In this document: positions 46,519-60,522 of the stretch, one piece after another
How positions within the stretch are numbered: the stretch's first letter is position 1
How the letters are laid out: every line of letters starts with the position of its first letter
NCBI RefSeq assembly: GCF_014397785.1
Contig: NZ_VZQQ01000017.1
Span: forward strand, 98,522-162,521
Direction of reading: 5' to 3'
DNA length: 64,000 bases
From: Paraburkholderia podalyriae
Lineage (GTDB): Bacteria; Pseudomonadota; Gammaproteobacteria; Burkholderiales; Burkholderiaceae
Position numbers and translations under genes: made by a program
Notes under the pieces: generated by a model
What the model saw: the letters and a program-made list of their open reading frames with translations, nothing else
What the model was told of the DNA's origin: nothing
Databases searched by the model: none

Positions 46519-46989
46519 TTAGAAACGGAAGTGCGAGAACGCCTTGTTGGCTTCTGCCATCCGGTGAACTTCGTCGCGCTTCTTCATTGCGCCGCCACGG
46601 CCTTCGGCCGCTTCGGAGAGTTCACCTGCCAGACGCAGGGCCATCGACTTCTCGCTGCGCTTCTTCGCGGCTTCACGCAGCCAACGCATCGCCAATGCCA
46701 TACGACGCGACGGGCGCACTTCGACCGGAACCTGATAGTTGGCACCACCAACGCGGCGGCTCTTCACCTCGACCACCGGCTTGACGTTGTTGAGCGCTAC
46801 CGTGAACACTTCCAGCGGGTCCTTGCCACCCTTGGTCTGAATCTGTTCGAAAGCGCCGTACACGATACGCTCGGCAACCGACTTCTTGCCGGAGAGCATC
46901 AGCACGTTCATGAATTTTGCTACATCAACATTGCCGAACTTCGGATCCGGCAACACTTCCCGCTTGGGGACTTCGCGACGACGCGGCAT
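46519..46989 (-). CDS. rpsG: 30S ribosomal protein S7
   Basis: 156-residue primary binder of the 16S 3' domain. MPRRREVPKREVLPDPKFGN, MLSGKKSVAERIVYGA and RRVGGANYQVPVEVRPSRR are characteristic. Start ATG 46989. In E. coli S7 regulates the str operon through the rpsL-rpsG gap; here that gap (about 175 bases) contains inverted sequences but no assignable site. Confidence 0.97.
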   Translation of the reverse strand: MPRRREVPKREVLPDPKFGNVDVAKFMNVLMLSGKKSVAERIVYGAFEQIQTKGGKDPLEVFTVALNNVKPVVEVKSRRVGGANYQVPVEVRPSRRMALAMRWLREAAKKRSEKSMALRLAGELSEAAEGRGGAMKKRDEVHRMAEANKAFSHFRF

Positions 46990-47164
46990 GTTTCTTCCTT
47001 TACCTTTTCAGTTGGAGCTGTTTGCAGCCCCGCGGCCACCAACTAACCCGATTCATCCGAAAGACTAACCAGCCCGGTCGGGTGACCACTTACTCGATAG
47101 TACCGGCGATTCCGGCACCATCGCTATTACCGCCTTTGCAGGCGACCTGAAACTACCTGGCTAA

Positions 47165-47545
47165 TTACTTGCCAGCCTTGGCACGCTTCGCACCGTACTT
47201 CGAGCGAGCCTGCTTACGATCCTTGACGCCTTGGGTATCCAGCGAGCCGCGAACCATGTGGTAACGCACACCCGGCAAGTCCTTCACACGGCCGCCGCGA
47301 ATCAGCACGACCGAGTGTTCCTGCAGGTTGTGGCCTTCACCACCGATGTACGAAATGACTTCGAAGCCGTTCGTCAGACGAACCTTGGCGACCTTACGGA
47401 GTGCCGAGTTCGGCTTCTTCGGAGTCGTGGTGTACACACGGGTGCACACGCCGCGACGCTGGGGACAGTCCTGCAAAGCCGGGCTCTTGCTCTTCGTCGT
47501 TTCCGACGTGCGGCCTTTGCGAACCAGTTGATTGATGGTTGGCAT
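47165..47545 (-). CDS. rpsL: 30S ribosomal protein S12
   Basis: 126-residue decoding-centre protein. Lys43 ([11 protein letters not shown]) and Lys88 ([13 protein letters not shown]) are the wild-type residues whose changes give streptomycin resistance in other bacteria, so no such resistance is predicted. Start ATG 47545. It is the first gene of the str unit, with a promoter at 47684-47713 and a ~130-base leader. Confidence 0.97.
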
Positions 47546-47683
47546 TGTTTATTCCTGAAATTGAACAAAATCGACGCATCGGTTTCCGGGCAAAGCGGAA
47601 ACGCCTGCGCATCGAACTTCCGGCTGGCCCGCTCACGCACGAACTGAAGCTGCGCGCAGGCATCCCAAGAACCGGAACCTAAC

Positions 47684-47713
47684 ATAATATTCCGAAATTA
47701 CTAAGGGAGTCAA
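47684..47713 (-). promoter_or_regulatory. Promoter of the str operon (rpsL)
   Basis: On the minus strand -35 TTGACT (47708-47713) and -10 TATTAT (47684-47689) are 18 bases apart, between recQ and rpsL. The predicted start site is near 47677. Confidence 0.72.
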
Positions 47714-47765
47714 CCGGTTGCGACGTGTCGCACCCCTGTCAATCCGGCGAAACAACTAGACGAGG

Positions 47766-49613
47766 TCAGTCTGCCGCTACGACCTGCAGCAATTCGTAGC
47801 CGAAACGGTCCAGTTTGCGCGCACCCATCCCCGGAATACCGCGCAGATCGTCGATCGAATCGGGACCGAGACGGGCGATTTCCGCGAGCGTCGCGTCATG
47901 AAAAATCACGTAAGCCGGCACCCCGTCGCTCTTCGCGGTTTCGGTGCGCCACATGCGTAGACGCTCCCAACGCGCGCGCTCGCGAGGGCCCATGCCGATC
48001 GTCGGATCGGCGCGCTCACTCGTGCGCCCCGACGATTGACGCGTGCGTGTCGGCTTTACGTAGCGACGCATCGTCACCTTCTGCTCACCCTTGAGCACCG
48101 GTTTGCTCGCCTCGGTCAGCACGAGCGACCCGAACCCTTCGTGGTCGACTGTCAGATAGCCAAACGCGACGAGCTGGCGGAACACCGCGCGCCATTCCGG
48201 TTCGCCGAGCGCCACGCCGATCCCGAACGTAGTTAGCTTCTCGTGGCCGCGCTGCAGGATCTTCTCGCTGCGGTTGCCACGCAAAATATCGATCAGATGC
48301 CCGGCGCCGAAATGGAAGCCGCTCGCCCGCTGCGCGCGAAACACGCACGACAGCGCCATCCGAGCCTCGCGCGTCGCATCCCAGGTCGGCGGCGGCTCGA
48401 GACAGTTATCGCAGTTGCCGCACGGCTGGCTGGTCTCGCCGAAGTAGGCGAGCAGGCGCACGCGCCGGCAGGTCGCCGTTTCGCACAAACCGAGCAGCGC
48501 GTCGAGCTTGCCAGTCTGCACGCGCTTGTGCGCGTCGTCGGCTTCAGATTCGTCGATCATCTTGCGCTGTTGCACGACGTCGCCGAGCCCGTAGGCCATC
48601 CACGCGTTCGACGGTAATCCGTCGCGGCCCGCGCGGCCGGTCTCCTGGTAGTAGCCTTCGACGCTCTTTGGCAAATCCAGATGCGCGACGAACCGCACGT
48701 CGGGTTTGTCGATGCCCATGCCGAACGCAATAGTCGCGCACATCACGATCCCTTCCTCGCGCTGGAACATCTCCTGATGTTTCTGGCGCACCTCGAACTC
48801 CATGCCGGCGTGGTACGGCAGCGCGCGCATACCCTTTTCCTTCAGCCACACCGCGGTTTCCTCAACCTTTCGGCGCGACAGGCAATAGACGACGCCCGCG
48901 TCGGTTGCGCCGTCCGGTTTCGTATGCTCGGCGCGAATGAAGTCGAGCAGCTGCGTGCGCGCATTGTCCTTTTCGGCGATGCGATAGCGGATGTTCGGCC
49001 GATCGAAACTCGACACGAACACGCGCGCATCCTCGAGCGCGAGACGATGAATGATTTCGTCGCGCGTGATTGCGTCGGCGGTCGCCGTCAGCGCGATGCG
49101 CGGCACATTCGGAAAGCGCTCGTGCAGCACCGACAGCTGGATATATTCGGGCCGGAAATCATGTCCCCATTGCGACACGCAGTGCGCTTCGTCGATCGCG
49201 AAAAGACCGATGCGCGTGCGCTCGAGCAGTTCCTGGAAGCGCGGCGTCATCAACCGCTCCGGCGCAACGTAGAGCAGATCGATGTCGCCGTCGCGCAGCG
49301 CCCGCTCGGTGGCCATCGCCTCCGCGCTCGACAGCGTCGAGTTCAGGTACGCGGCCCGCACGCCGACTTCGGTCAGCGCGGCCACCTGATCCTGCATCAG
49401 TGCGATCAGCGGCGACACCACGATACCGCTGCCGAAGCCGCGTTCGCGCCGCACCAGCGACGGAATCTGATAACACAGCGATTTGCCGCCGCCCGTCGGC
49501 ATCAGCACGAGGCAATCGCCGCCGTCGGCGACGTGCTCGACAATTTCGCCCTGCCGTCCTCTAAACGCGGGATAACCAAAGACTTCGTTGAGGATTTCGA
49601 GCGGACGGGACAT
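47766..49613 (-). CDS. recQ: ATP-dependent DNA helicase RecQ
   Basis: 615-residue 3'-5' helicase. Walker A MPTGGGKSLCYQ (38-49), DEAH box IDEAHCVSQWGHDFRPEY, motif VI with YYQETGRAGRDG, a zinc domain with CRRVRL and CGNCDNC, a winged helix, and a C-terminal HRDC domain are in the usual order. The ATG at 49613 gives MSRPLEILNEVFGY as in relatives; a GTG 11 codons upstream is possible. It sits between rpoC and rpsL on the same strand, interrupting the transcription and translation genes, after the rpoC terminator. Confidence 0.95.
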   Translation of the reverse strand: MSRPLEILNEVFGYPAFRGRQGEIVEHVADGGDCLVLMPTGGGKSLCYQIPSLVRRERGFGSGIVVSPLIALMQDQVAALTEVGVRAAYLNSTLSSAEAMATERALRDGDIDLLYVAPERLMTPRFQELLERTRIGLFAIDEAHCVSQWGHDFRPEYIQLSVLHERFPNVPRIALTATADAITRDEIIHRLALEDARVFVSSFDRPNIRYRIAEKDNARTQLLDFIRAEHTKPDGATDAGVVYCLSRRKVEETAVWLKEKGMRALPYHAGMEFEVRQKHQEMFQREEGIVMCATIAFGMGIDKPDVRFVAHLDLPKSVEGYYQETGRAGRDGLPSNAWMAYGLGDVVQQRKMIDESEADDAHKRVQTGKLDALLGLCETATCRRVRLLAYFGETSQPCGNCDNCLEPPPTWDATREARMALSCVFRAQRASGFHFGAGHLIDILRGNRSEKILQRGHEKLTTFGIGVALGEPEWRAVFRQLVAFGYLTVDHEGFGSLVLTEASKPVLKGEQKVTMRRYVKPTRTRQSSGRTSERADPTIGMGPRERARWERLRMWRTETAKSDGVPAYVIFHDATLAEIARLGPDSIDDLRGIPGMGARKLDRFGYELLQVVAAD

Positions 49614-49766
49614 GTATTTGAGAGAGACGGCGAAGGGGAACGGCACTCAGGCGGTGACACGAATTTTACCAACGCATTCGTGCCGCGGCCGCGCTTTACG
49701 ACGACGTTATCCATCCGGCTTAGGACTGCGTCGGCGCATGGCATCGATGCACGTGCAAAAAAGCGC

Positions 49767-49800
49767 AAAAAAAAGCCGCTCAGTCGAAACTGAGCGGCTT
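49767..49800 (-). terminator. Terminator of the rpoBC operon
   Basis: A 12-base perfect stem AAGCCGCTCAGT (49773-49784) pairs with ACTGAGCGGCTT (49789-49800) with a CGAA loop. An eight-base T-run follows on the minus strand, 40 bases past the rpoC stop. Confidence 0.9.
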
Positions 49801-49839
49801 TCGTGGCTCGTCAGGCAAGGCGGCTTGCGCCGCCCGTGC

Positions 49840-52800
49840 TTACTCGCCTGAGTGCTGCTGTTCGGCAGCCGGGGTTTCCGGCGCACCGAATTCGAACGAC
49901 TCTTCCGCTGCGATCTGATCGAAACGCTCGCGGTCCGCCAGTTCCTTGCTCTTGCGCGCCTTGTGGAATGCGAGACCCGTACCGGCCGGAATCAGACGGC
50001 CCACGATCACGTTTTCCTTCAGGCCACGCAGATCGTCGCGCTTGCCCATGATCGCCGCTTCGGTCAGCACGCGGGTCGTTTCCTGGAACGACGCCGCGGA
50101 GATGAACGAATCGGTCGACAGCGACGCCTTCGTGATACCGAGCAGCACGTTTTCGTACGTTGCAGGACGCTTGTCTTCCGCGATCATCCGGTCGTTTTCG
50201 TCGAGCATGTCCGACCGCTCGACCTGTTCGCCCGGGATGAAACGGGTATCGCCGTTGTCCGAAATCTGCACACGGCGCAGCATCTGACGCACGATCACTT
50301 CAATGTGCTTGTCGTTGATCTTCACGCCTTGCAGACGGTACACGTCCTGCACCTCGTCCACGATGTAACGCGACAGCGCCTCGACGCCCTGCAGACGCAG
50401 GATGTCGTGCGGATCCGCCGGTCCGTCGACGATCATTTCGCCCTTGTTGACGACCTGACCATCGTGCACCAGAACCTGCTTTTCCTTCGCGATCAGGAAC
50501 TCGTGCTGGTTGCCCTCGAGGTCCGTGATAACGAGACGCTGCTTGCCCTTCGTGTCCTTACCAAACGACGTCGTACCCGTGACTTCCGCCAGGATACCCG
50601 CGTCCTTCGGCGAACGTGCTTCGAACAGTTCCGCCACACGCGGCAGACCACCGGTAATGTCACGCGTCTTCTGCGATTCGGTCGGGATTCGTGCGAGCAC
50701 TTCACCGACCTGCACCTGCTGACCGTCCTTCACGGTGATCAGCGCGCCGACCTGGAAGCCGATCTGCACCGAGTGCTCGGTGTTCGGGATCTTCACTTCC
50801 TCGCCATTCGCATCGAGCAGCTTGACCTGCGGACGCACCGTCTTCGCCGCCTGCGAACCACGACGCTTCACGTCGATCACGACGAGCGTGGACAGACCCG
50901 TCACGTCATCGATCTGCTTCGCGACGGTCACGCCTTCCTCGACGTTTTCGAACTTCACCGTACCACCGTACTCGGTGATGATCGGACGCGTCATCGGATC
51001 CCACGTGGCCAGTTGCGTACCGGCCTTGATCTGCGCACCGTCGAGCTGCAGCAGCGTGGCGCCGTACGGCACCTTGTGGCGCTCGCGCTCGCGGCCGTGA
51101 TCGTCGGTGATCATCGCTTCGCCCGAACGCGAGATGACGATCTGCTCGCCCTTCGCATTCGTGACGTAACGCATCGTCGACGTGAAACGCACCGTACCGT
51201 TCGACTTCGCTTCCACCGACGAAGCGACCGCCGCGCGCGACGCCGCGCCACCGATGTGGAACGTACGCATCGTGAGCTGCGTGCCCGGTTCACCGATCGA
51301 CTGCGCCGCGATCACGCCGACCGCTTCGCCGACGTTCACCATCGAACCGCGACCGAGGTCGCGACCGTAGCAGGCTGCGCACAGGCCGTAGCGAGTTTCG
51401 CAGGTGAGCGGCGTGCGCACGCGCACTTCGTCGATGCCGAGGCGTTCGATTTCTTCGACCGCGTCTTCATCGAGCAGCGTGCCCGCTTCGAACAGCGTTT
51501 CCTGCGATTCCGGATTGACGATGTCAGCCACGGCCACACGACCCAGAATACGGTCACGTAGCGCTTCGACCACTTCACCGCCTTCCACGAGCGCCTTCAT
51601 CGCCACGCCGTTCGACGTGCCGCAATCTTCCTCGACGACGACCAGATCCTGCGTCACGTCGACGAGACGACGCGTCAGGTAACCCGAGTTCGCGGTCTTC
51701 AGTGCCGTATCAGCCAGACCCTTCCGTGCGCCGTGGGTCGAGATGAAGTACTGCAACACGTTCAAACCTTCGCGGAAGTTCGCCGTAATCGGCGTCTCGA
51801 TGATCGAGCCGTCCGGCTTCGCCATCAGGCCGCGCATACCCGCCAGCTGACGAATCTGAACCGCGGAACCACGAGCGCCCGAGTCCGCCATCATGTAGAT
51901 GGAGTTGAACGACTCCTGACGCGTCTGGTTGCCATCGCGGTCCGTGACCGGTTCCGTCGACAGCTGCTCCATCATCGCCTTGCCGACTGCTTCCGACGTC
52001 GCCGACCAGATGTCGACCACGTTGTTGTAACGCTCCTGCGCGGTGACGAGACCCGACATGTACTGACGGTCGTATTCCTTCACCTTCTTCGCGGCATCGC
52101 CAACGATGGTTTCTTTCTGCGGCGGCACGAGCATGTCGTCGACGCAGATCGAAATACCAGCGCGCGTTGCGAGACGAAAGCCCGACTGCATCAGTTGGTC
52201 GGCGAAAATCACCGTCTCACGCAGACCGCACTTACGGAACGCAGTGTTGATCAGACGCGAGATTTCCTTCTTCTTCAGCGGCTTGTTCAGCACCGAGAAC
52301 GGCAGACCCGGCGGCAGGATTTCCGACAGGATCGAGCGTCCAACCGTGGTCGCATACAGCGTGATCTTCGGCACGAACGCCGGCGCGCCTTCCGACTTGT
52401 CTTCGTTGTGGACCATTTCAGTGATCCGCACGTTGACGCGCGAGGCCAGCTCGACTTCCTTGTTCTCGTACGCTCGCAGCACTTCCGACACGCCCGTGAA
52501 CGTCAGGCCTTCGCCCTTGCCGTTCACCGCTTCACGAGTCGCGTAGTACAAACCCAGCACGATATCCTGCGACGGCACGATCGACGGATCGCCGTTAGCC
52601 GGGAACAGCACGTTGTTCGACGCGAGCATCAGCGTGCGCGCTTCCATCTGTGCTTCGAGCGAAAGCGGCACGTGAACGGCCATCTGGTCACCGTCGAAGT
52701 CGGCGTTGAACGCCGCGCAAACGAGCGGATGCAGCTGGATTGCCTTACCTTCGATCAGCACCGGCTCGAAAGCCTGGATGCCGAGACGGTGCAGCGTCGG

Positions 52801-54078
52801 CGCACGGTTCAGCATGACCGGATGTTCGCGGATCACCTCTTCAAGGATGTCCCACACGACCGGCGTCTGGTTCTCGACCTCTTTCTTCGCAGCCTTGATG
52901 GTGGTAGCGACACCCATCACTTCGAGCTTGTTGAAGATGAACGGCTTGAACAGTTCGAGCGCCATCAGCTTCGGCAGACCGCACTGATGCAGCTTCAGCG
53001 TCGGGCCGACCACGATCACCGAACGGCCCGAGTAGTCGACACGCTTACCGAGCAGGTTCTGACGGAAGCGACCGCCCTTACCCTTGATCATGTCGGCGAG
53101 CGACTTCAGCGGACGCTTGTTCGCGCCGGTCATCGCCTTGCCGCGACGGCCGTTGTCGAGCAGCGAGTCGACGGCTTCCTGCAGCATCCGCTTTTCGTTG
53201 CGGACGATGATTTCAGGCGCCTTCAGCTCGAGCAGACGCTTCAACCGGTTGTTACGGTTGATCACTCGGCGATACAGGTCGTTCAGGTCCGACGTCGCGA
53301 AACGGCCGCCGTCGAGCGGAACGAGCGGACGCAGTTCCGGCGGCAGCACCGGCAGCACTTCGAGGACCATCCAGTCCGGCTTGATGCCCGAACGCTGGAA
53401 CGCCTCGAGCACCTTCAGGCGCTTCGCGTATTTCTTGATCTTCGCTTCCGAGCCGGTGTTCTTGAGCTCCGTGCGCAGCAACTCGACCTGTTCGTCGATG
53501 TTGATAGCGCGCAGCAGTTCGCGAATACCTTCCGCGCCCATTTCGGCGCGGAATTCGTCGCCGTATTCCTCGACCTTGTTGTAGTAATCCTCCTCGGTCA
53601 TGATCTGCCGCGCTTTGAGCGGCGTCATGCCCGGATCGATCACCACGTATGCTTCGAAGTACAGCACGCGCTCGATGTCGCGCAGCGTCATATCGAGCAC
53701 CATGCCCAGACGCGACGGCAGCGACTTCAGGAACCAGATGTGCGCGACCGGCGAGGCCAGCTCAATGTGGCCCATCCGCTCACGACGCACCTTGGCGAGC
53801 GTCACTTCGACGCCGCACTTCTCGCAGATCACGCCGCGGTGCTTCAGGCGCTTGTATTTGCCGCAAAGGCATTCGTAGTCCTTGATCGGACCGAAAATCT
53901 TCGCGCAGAACAGACCATCGCGCTCCGGCTTGAACGTGCGGTAGTTGATGGTTTCCGGCTTCTTGACTTCACCGAACGACCACGAACGGATCTTGTCCGG
54001 CGAGGCCAGACCGATCTTAATCGCGTCGAAAACTTCAGGTTGTTGGACTTGCTTGAATAGATCGAGCAAAGCTTTCAT
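49840..54078 (-). CDS. rpoC: DNA-directed RNA polymerase subunit beta'
   Basis: 1412-residue catalytic subunit. The zinc ribbon CLCGKYKRLKHRGVICEKCG lies near residues 70-90. The Mg-binding NADFDGDQMAVH lies near 460, followed by the bridge helix/trigger loop region with GARGS and MRTFHIGGAA. The second zinc site has CETRYGLCAACYGRDL. The acidic C-terminal tail ends in QQHSGE. Start ATG 54078, 21 bases after rpoB; followed by a strong terminator. Confidence 0.98.
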   Translation of the reverse strand: MKALLDLFKQVQQPEVFDAIKIGLASPDKIRSWSFGEVKKPETINYRTFKPERDGLFCAKIFGPIKDYECLCGKYKRLKHRGVICEKCGVEVTLAKVRRERMGHIELASPVAHIWFLKSLPSRLGMVLDMTLRDIERVLYFEAYVVIDPGMTPLKARQIMTEEDYYNKVEEYGDEFRAEMGAEGIRELLRAINIDEQVELLRTELKNTGSEAKIKKYAKRLKVLEAFQRSGIKPDWMVLEVLPVLPPELRPLVPLDGGRFATSDLNDLYRRVINRNNRLKRLLELKAPEIIVRNEKRMLQEAVDSLLDNGRRGKAMTGANKRPLKSLADMIKGKGGRFRQNLLGKRVDYSGRSVIVVGPTLKLHQCGLPKLMALELFKPFIFNKLEVMGVATTIKAAKKEVENQTPVVWDILEEVIREHPVMLNRAPTLHRLGIQAFEPVLIEGKAIQLHPLVCAAFNADFDGDQMAVHVPLSLEAQMEARTLMLASNNVLFPANGDPSIVPSQDIVLGLYYATREAVNGKGEGLTFTGVSEVLRAYENKEVELASRVNVRITEMVHNEDKSEGAPAFVPKITLYATTVGRSILSEILPPGLPFSVLNKPLKKKEISRLINTAFRKCGLRETVIFADQLMQSGFRLATRAGISICVDDMLVPPQKETIVGDAAKKVKEYDRQYMSGLVTAQERYNNVVDIWSATSEAVGKAMMEQLSTEPVTDRDGNQTRQESFNSIYMMADSGARGSAVQIRQLAGMRGLMAKPDGSIIETPITANFREGLNVLQYFISTHGARKGLADTALKTANSGYLTRRLVDVTQDLVVVEEDCGTSNGVAMKALVEGGEVVEALRDRILGRVAVADIVNPESQETLFEAGTLLDEDAVEEIERLGIDEVRVRTPLTCETRYGLCAACYGRDLGRGSMVNVGEAVGVIAAQSIGEPGTQLTMRTFHIGGAASRAAVASSVEAKSNGTVRFTSTMRYVTNAKGEQIVISRSGEAMITDDHGRERERHKVPYGATLLQLDGAQIKAGTQLATWDPMTRPIITEYGGTVKFENVEEGVTVAKQIDDVTGLSTLVVIDVKRRGSQAAKTVRPQVKLLDANGEEVKIPNTEHSVQIGFQVGALITVKDGQQVQVGEVLARIPTESQKTRDITGGLPRVAELFEARSPKDAGILAEVTGTTSFGKDTKGKQRLVITDLEGNQHEFLIAKEKQVLVHDGQVVNKGEMIVDGPADPHDILRLQGVEALSRYIVDEVQDVYRLQGVKINDKHIEVIVRQMLRRVQISDNGDTRFIPGEQVERSDMLDENDRMIAEDKRPATYENVLLGITKASLSTDSFISAASFQETTRVLTEAAIMGKRDDLRGLKENVIVGRLIPAGTGLAFHKARKSKELADRERFDQIAAEESFEFGAPETPAAEQQHSGE

Positions 54079-54099
54079 CGCTTCTCTCCAGTAGTCCGA

Positions 54100-58206
<4,107 letters not shown>

Positions 58207-58575
58207 ACGATCTCCGAATCACGGCGGGCATAGTTGTCGAGGCAGGATACCTTGATGAGACAACCCGAGTGTTCACCGACTGAGACCCGATGGCCGTCCG
58301 ATGGCTTGAACGAGCCTAGAAGCTTGGTGGTTGGCCGCTACCAACCGCTGGCTGACGGCAGCGGATGCCTGTGTTGCCCGCTACCCGACCAAACTTGCCT
58401 TCTGCAGTCGCTTCAGAAGACAAAAAGAAACGCCGGTCATTTTTACCGAATGCGTTTTTCTTTGGCTTCTCGGAATCACATTTCTGCAGGCATAGACCCG
58501 CAAAAACGCGTCCTCCACAAAGCACAAAAAGGCCGGCGGTGAAAAACCGCCAGCCTTCGCACAGCGCGTTGAAGC
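58207..58575. other. rplL-rpoB intergenic region
   Basis: 369 bases with no gene. It contains a terminator-like hairpin next to rplL (58526-58556), and complementary arms GCGTTTTT (58452-58459) and AAAAACGC (58502-58509) that could form a larger stem. GC-rich inverted repeats lie around 58320-58365. E. coli has an attenuator and an RNase III site in this gap; a similar role is inferred. Confidence 0.55.
58526..58556 (-). terminator. Attenuator-type hairpin between rplL and rpoB
   Basis: GGC-C-GGCGGT (58531-58540) pairs with ACCGCC-A-GCC (58546-58555), one mismatch, GAAAA loop. A TTTTT run follows on the minus strand. As rpoB lies downstream on the same strand, partial read-through is expected. 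Confidence 0.65.
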
Positions 58576-58953
58576 TTACTTGATCTCAACCTTCGCGCCG
58601 GCTTCTTCCAGCTTCTTCTTGGCTTCTTCAGCAGCAGCCTTGGGCACCGCTTCCTTAACGGGCTTCGGGGCGCCGTCGACCAGATCCTTCGCTTCCTTCA
58701 GGCCGAGACCCGTCAGTTCGCGAACGGCCTTAATGACCGAAACCTTGTTTGCACCGGTTTCAGCCAGGATGACCGTGAATTCGGTCTGCTCTTCAGCAGC
58801 AGCCGCGCCGCCGGCTGCGCCTGCCGGGCCAGCCACTGCAACAGCAGCTGCCGACACGCCAAACTTTTCTTCGAACGCCTTGACCAGCTCGTTCAGTTCC
58901 AGGACCGACATCGAGCCTACGGCTTCGAGGATGTCTTCTTTTGCGATTGCCAT
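58576..58953 (-). CDS. rplL: 50S ribosomal protein L7/L12
   Basis: 125-residue stalk protein present in several copies per ribosome, which recruits translation factors. It has an N-terminal dimerisation domain, an Ala/Gly-rich hinge (about 38-55), and a C-terminal domain with KVSVIKAVRELTGLGLKEAKDLVDGAP. Start ATG 58953, after rplJ. Confidence 0.98.
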   Translation of the reverse strand: MAIAKEDILEAVGSMSVLELNELVKAFEEKFGVSAAAVAVAGPAGAAGGAAAAEEQTEFTVILAETGANKVSVIKAVRELTGLGLKEAKDLVDGAPKPVKEAVPKAAAEEAKKKLEEAGAKVEIK

Positions 58954-59016
58954 TTGAAATACTCCTAAATTGAATTCGGATACAGCCAGCGATCAATCAC
59001 GCTCGACTGAAGTGCA

Positions 59017-59520
59017 TTACGCAGCGGTTTCTTCGCCCTGTTTCTTTTCTGCCAGCGCGGCCAGAGCGCGCGCGAAGCCCGAAACAGGTGCCTGCATAAC
59101 GTACAACAGCTTGGAGAGCAGTTCTTCGCGGCTCGGGATGTTTGCCAGCGCTTGCACGCCAGCCTTATCCATCACCTTGCCTTCGTAGGAACCGGCCTTG
59201 ATGACCAACTTGTCATTGCCCTTGCTAAAATCATTGACGACCTTAGCAGCAGCAATTGCATCTTCCGAGATGCCGTAGATCAGGGGGCCAGTCATCTGCT
59301 CTGCCAACGGAGCAAACGGGGTACCCTCGACGGCGCGACGCGCCAGCGTGTTCTTCAACACGCGAAGGTAAACCTGTTGCTCACGCGCTTTCGCGCGCAG
59401 CTTGGTCAGATCGCCAACCGCGATTCCACGATACTCAGCCAGAACCACGGTCTGAGCTTTCGCGACTTGCGCGGCAACCTCAGCGACGACGGCCTGCTTG
59501 CTTTCTTTGTTGAGTGGCAC
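59017..59520 (-). CDS. rplJ: 50S ribosomal protein L10 (GTG start)
   Basis: 167-residue stalk base protein that anchors L7/L12 dimers and binds its own leader in E. coli. PLNKESKQAVVAEVAAQ, VVLAEYRGI and LKNTLARRAVEGTPF are conserved. The start is GTG 59520 with GGAGG 7 bases upstream; the long in-frame N-terminus to 59634 is a leader artefact. Confidence 0.96.
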   Translation of the reverse strand: MPLNKESKQAVVAEVAAQVAKAQTVVLAEYRGIAVGDLTKLRAKAREQQVYLRVLKNTLARRAVEGTPFAPLAEQMTGPLIYGISEDAIAAAKVVNDFSKGNDKLVIKAGSYEGKVMDKAGVQALANIPSREELLSKLLYVMQAPVSGFARALAALAEKKQGEETAA

Positions 59521-59823
59521 GGTTAACCTCCAGATTCGATACACGCAGCGTGCGCCTTGTGTACCGCATTCAATAACGGCGTCCGACCAGTCAGGAGTAT
59601 TTCGACCGCCCAAAATCCGTATTGCTACGGACATCCAACGGCTTCATCACTACAAAACCTTTTCGGGTTCGCCATCTGCGTTGGCTTTACATTAAGGACC
59701 CGCTTACCTGCTGCGTGCCCACCAACGGTCTTTGACAACCGGTCGCGCGATGCAGACTGCCACCTCGCAACCGCCCAAAGCCCTTAAAAGCCGCCCCGAC
59801 TCGCACCGGGGCGGCCAAACTCA
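59521..59823 (-). promoter_or_regulatory. rplJ leader region (candidate L10 autoregulatory leader)
   Basis: A 303-base gene-free stretch between rplA and rplJ. It begins with a terminator after rplA and ends at the rplJ SD. It contains small hairpins such as TCCGTA/TACGGA around a tetraloop (59616-59631). Many bacteria carry an L10-binding leader RNA here; the position fits but I could not fold the full structure. No clear promoter hexamers were found. Confidence 0.45.
59785..59816 (-). terminator. Terminator/attenuator after rplA
   Basis: GCCGCCCCG (59790-59798) pairs with CGGGGCGGC (59807-59815). The minus strand then reads TTTTAAG. It separates rplKA from rplJL. Confidence 0.68.
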
Positions 59824-60522
59824 TTACTGTGCAGCGATCGACGTCTGATCGACACGAACGCCAACACCCATCGTGCTCGACAGAGCAACCTTGCGCAGAT
59901 ACACGCCCTTGCTCGTTGCCGGCTTCGCCTTCTGCAGCGCCTCGATGAGCGCGTTCAGATTGTTACGCAGAGCCGCCGGTTCGAACGAAGCACGGCCGAT
60001 CGTTGCGTGGATGATACCTGCCTTGTCCACACGGAATTGCACCTGACCAGCCTTGGCATTCTTGACCGCAGTCGCGACGTCCGGCGTGACCGTTCCGACC
60101 TTCGGGTTCGGCATCAGGCCGCGCGGACCGAGGATCTGACCGAGTGTACCGACGATACGCATCGTGTCCGGCGAAGCGATCACGATGTCGAAGTTCAGGT
60201 TGCCAGCCTTGACCTGTTCAGCCAAGTCTTCCATACCAACGACGTCAGCACCAGCGGCACGAGCTTGGTCCGCCTTTTCGCCCTGTGCGAACACAGCAAC
60301 GCGGACCGACTTGCCGGTACCAGCCGGCAGCACGACGGAGCCGCGAACCACCTGATCCGACTTCTTCGCGTCGATGCCGAGTTGCACGGCCACGTCGATC
60401 GATTCGTCGAACTTCGCGCTTGCGCATTCCTTCACGAGCGACAGAGCATCTTCGATCGGGTACAGCTTCTGACTGTCGACCTTGGCTGCAAATGCTTGCA
60501 GACGCTTCGAAAGCTTAGCCAT
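59824..60522 (-). CDS. rplA: 50S ribosomal protein L1
   Basis: 232-residue L1-stalk protein that moves with the E-site tRNA and represses rplKA translation in E. coli. The two-domain fold is marked by FDESIDVAVQLGIDAKKSDQ, GLMPNPKVGTVTPDV and GVYLRKVALSSTMG. Start ATG 60522, immediately after the rplK stop with no gap, which suggests translational coupling. Confidence 0.98.
   Translation of the reverse strand: MAKLSKRLQAFAAKVDSQKLYPIEDALSLVKECASAKFDESIDVAVQLGIDAKKSDQVVRGSVVLPAGTGKSVRVAVFAQGEKADQARAAGADVVGMEDLAEQVKAGNLNFDIVIASPDTMRIVGTLGQILGPRGLMPNPKVGTVTPDVATAVKNAKAGQVQFRVDKAGIIHATIGRASFEPAALRNNLNALIEALQKAKPATSKGVYLRKVALSSTMGVGVRVDQTSIAAQ

Noticed and set aside
59521..59634. N-terminal extension of rplJ
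   Set aside because: Lies in the leader before a GGAGG-GTG start; the family begins PLNKESKQ right after the GTG.
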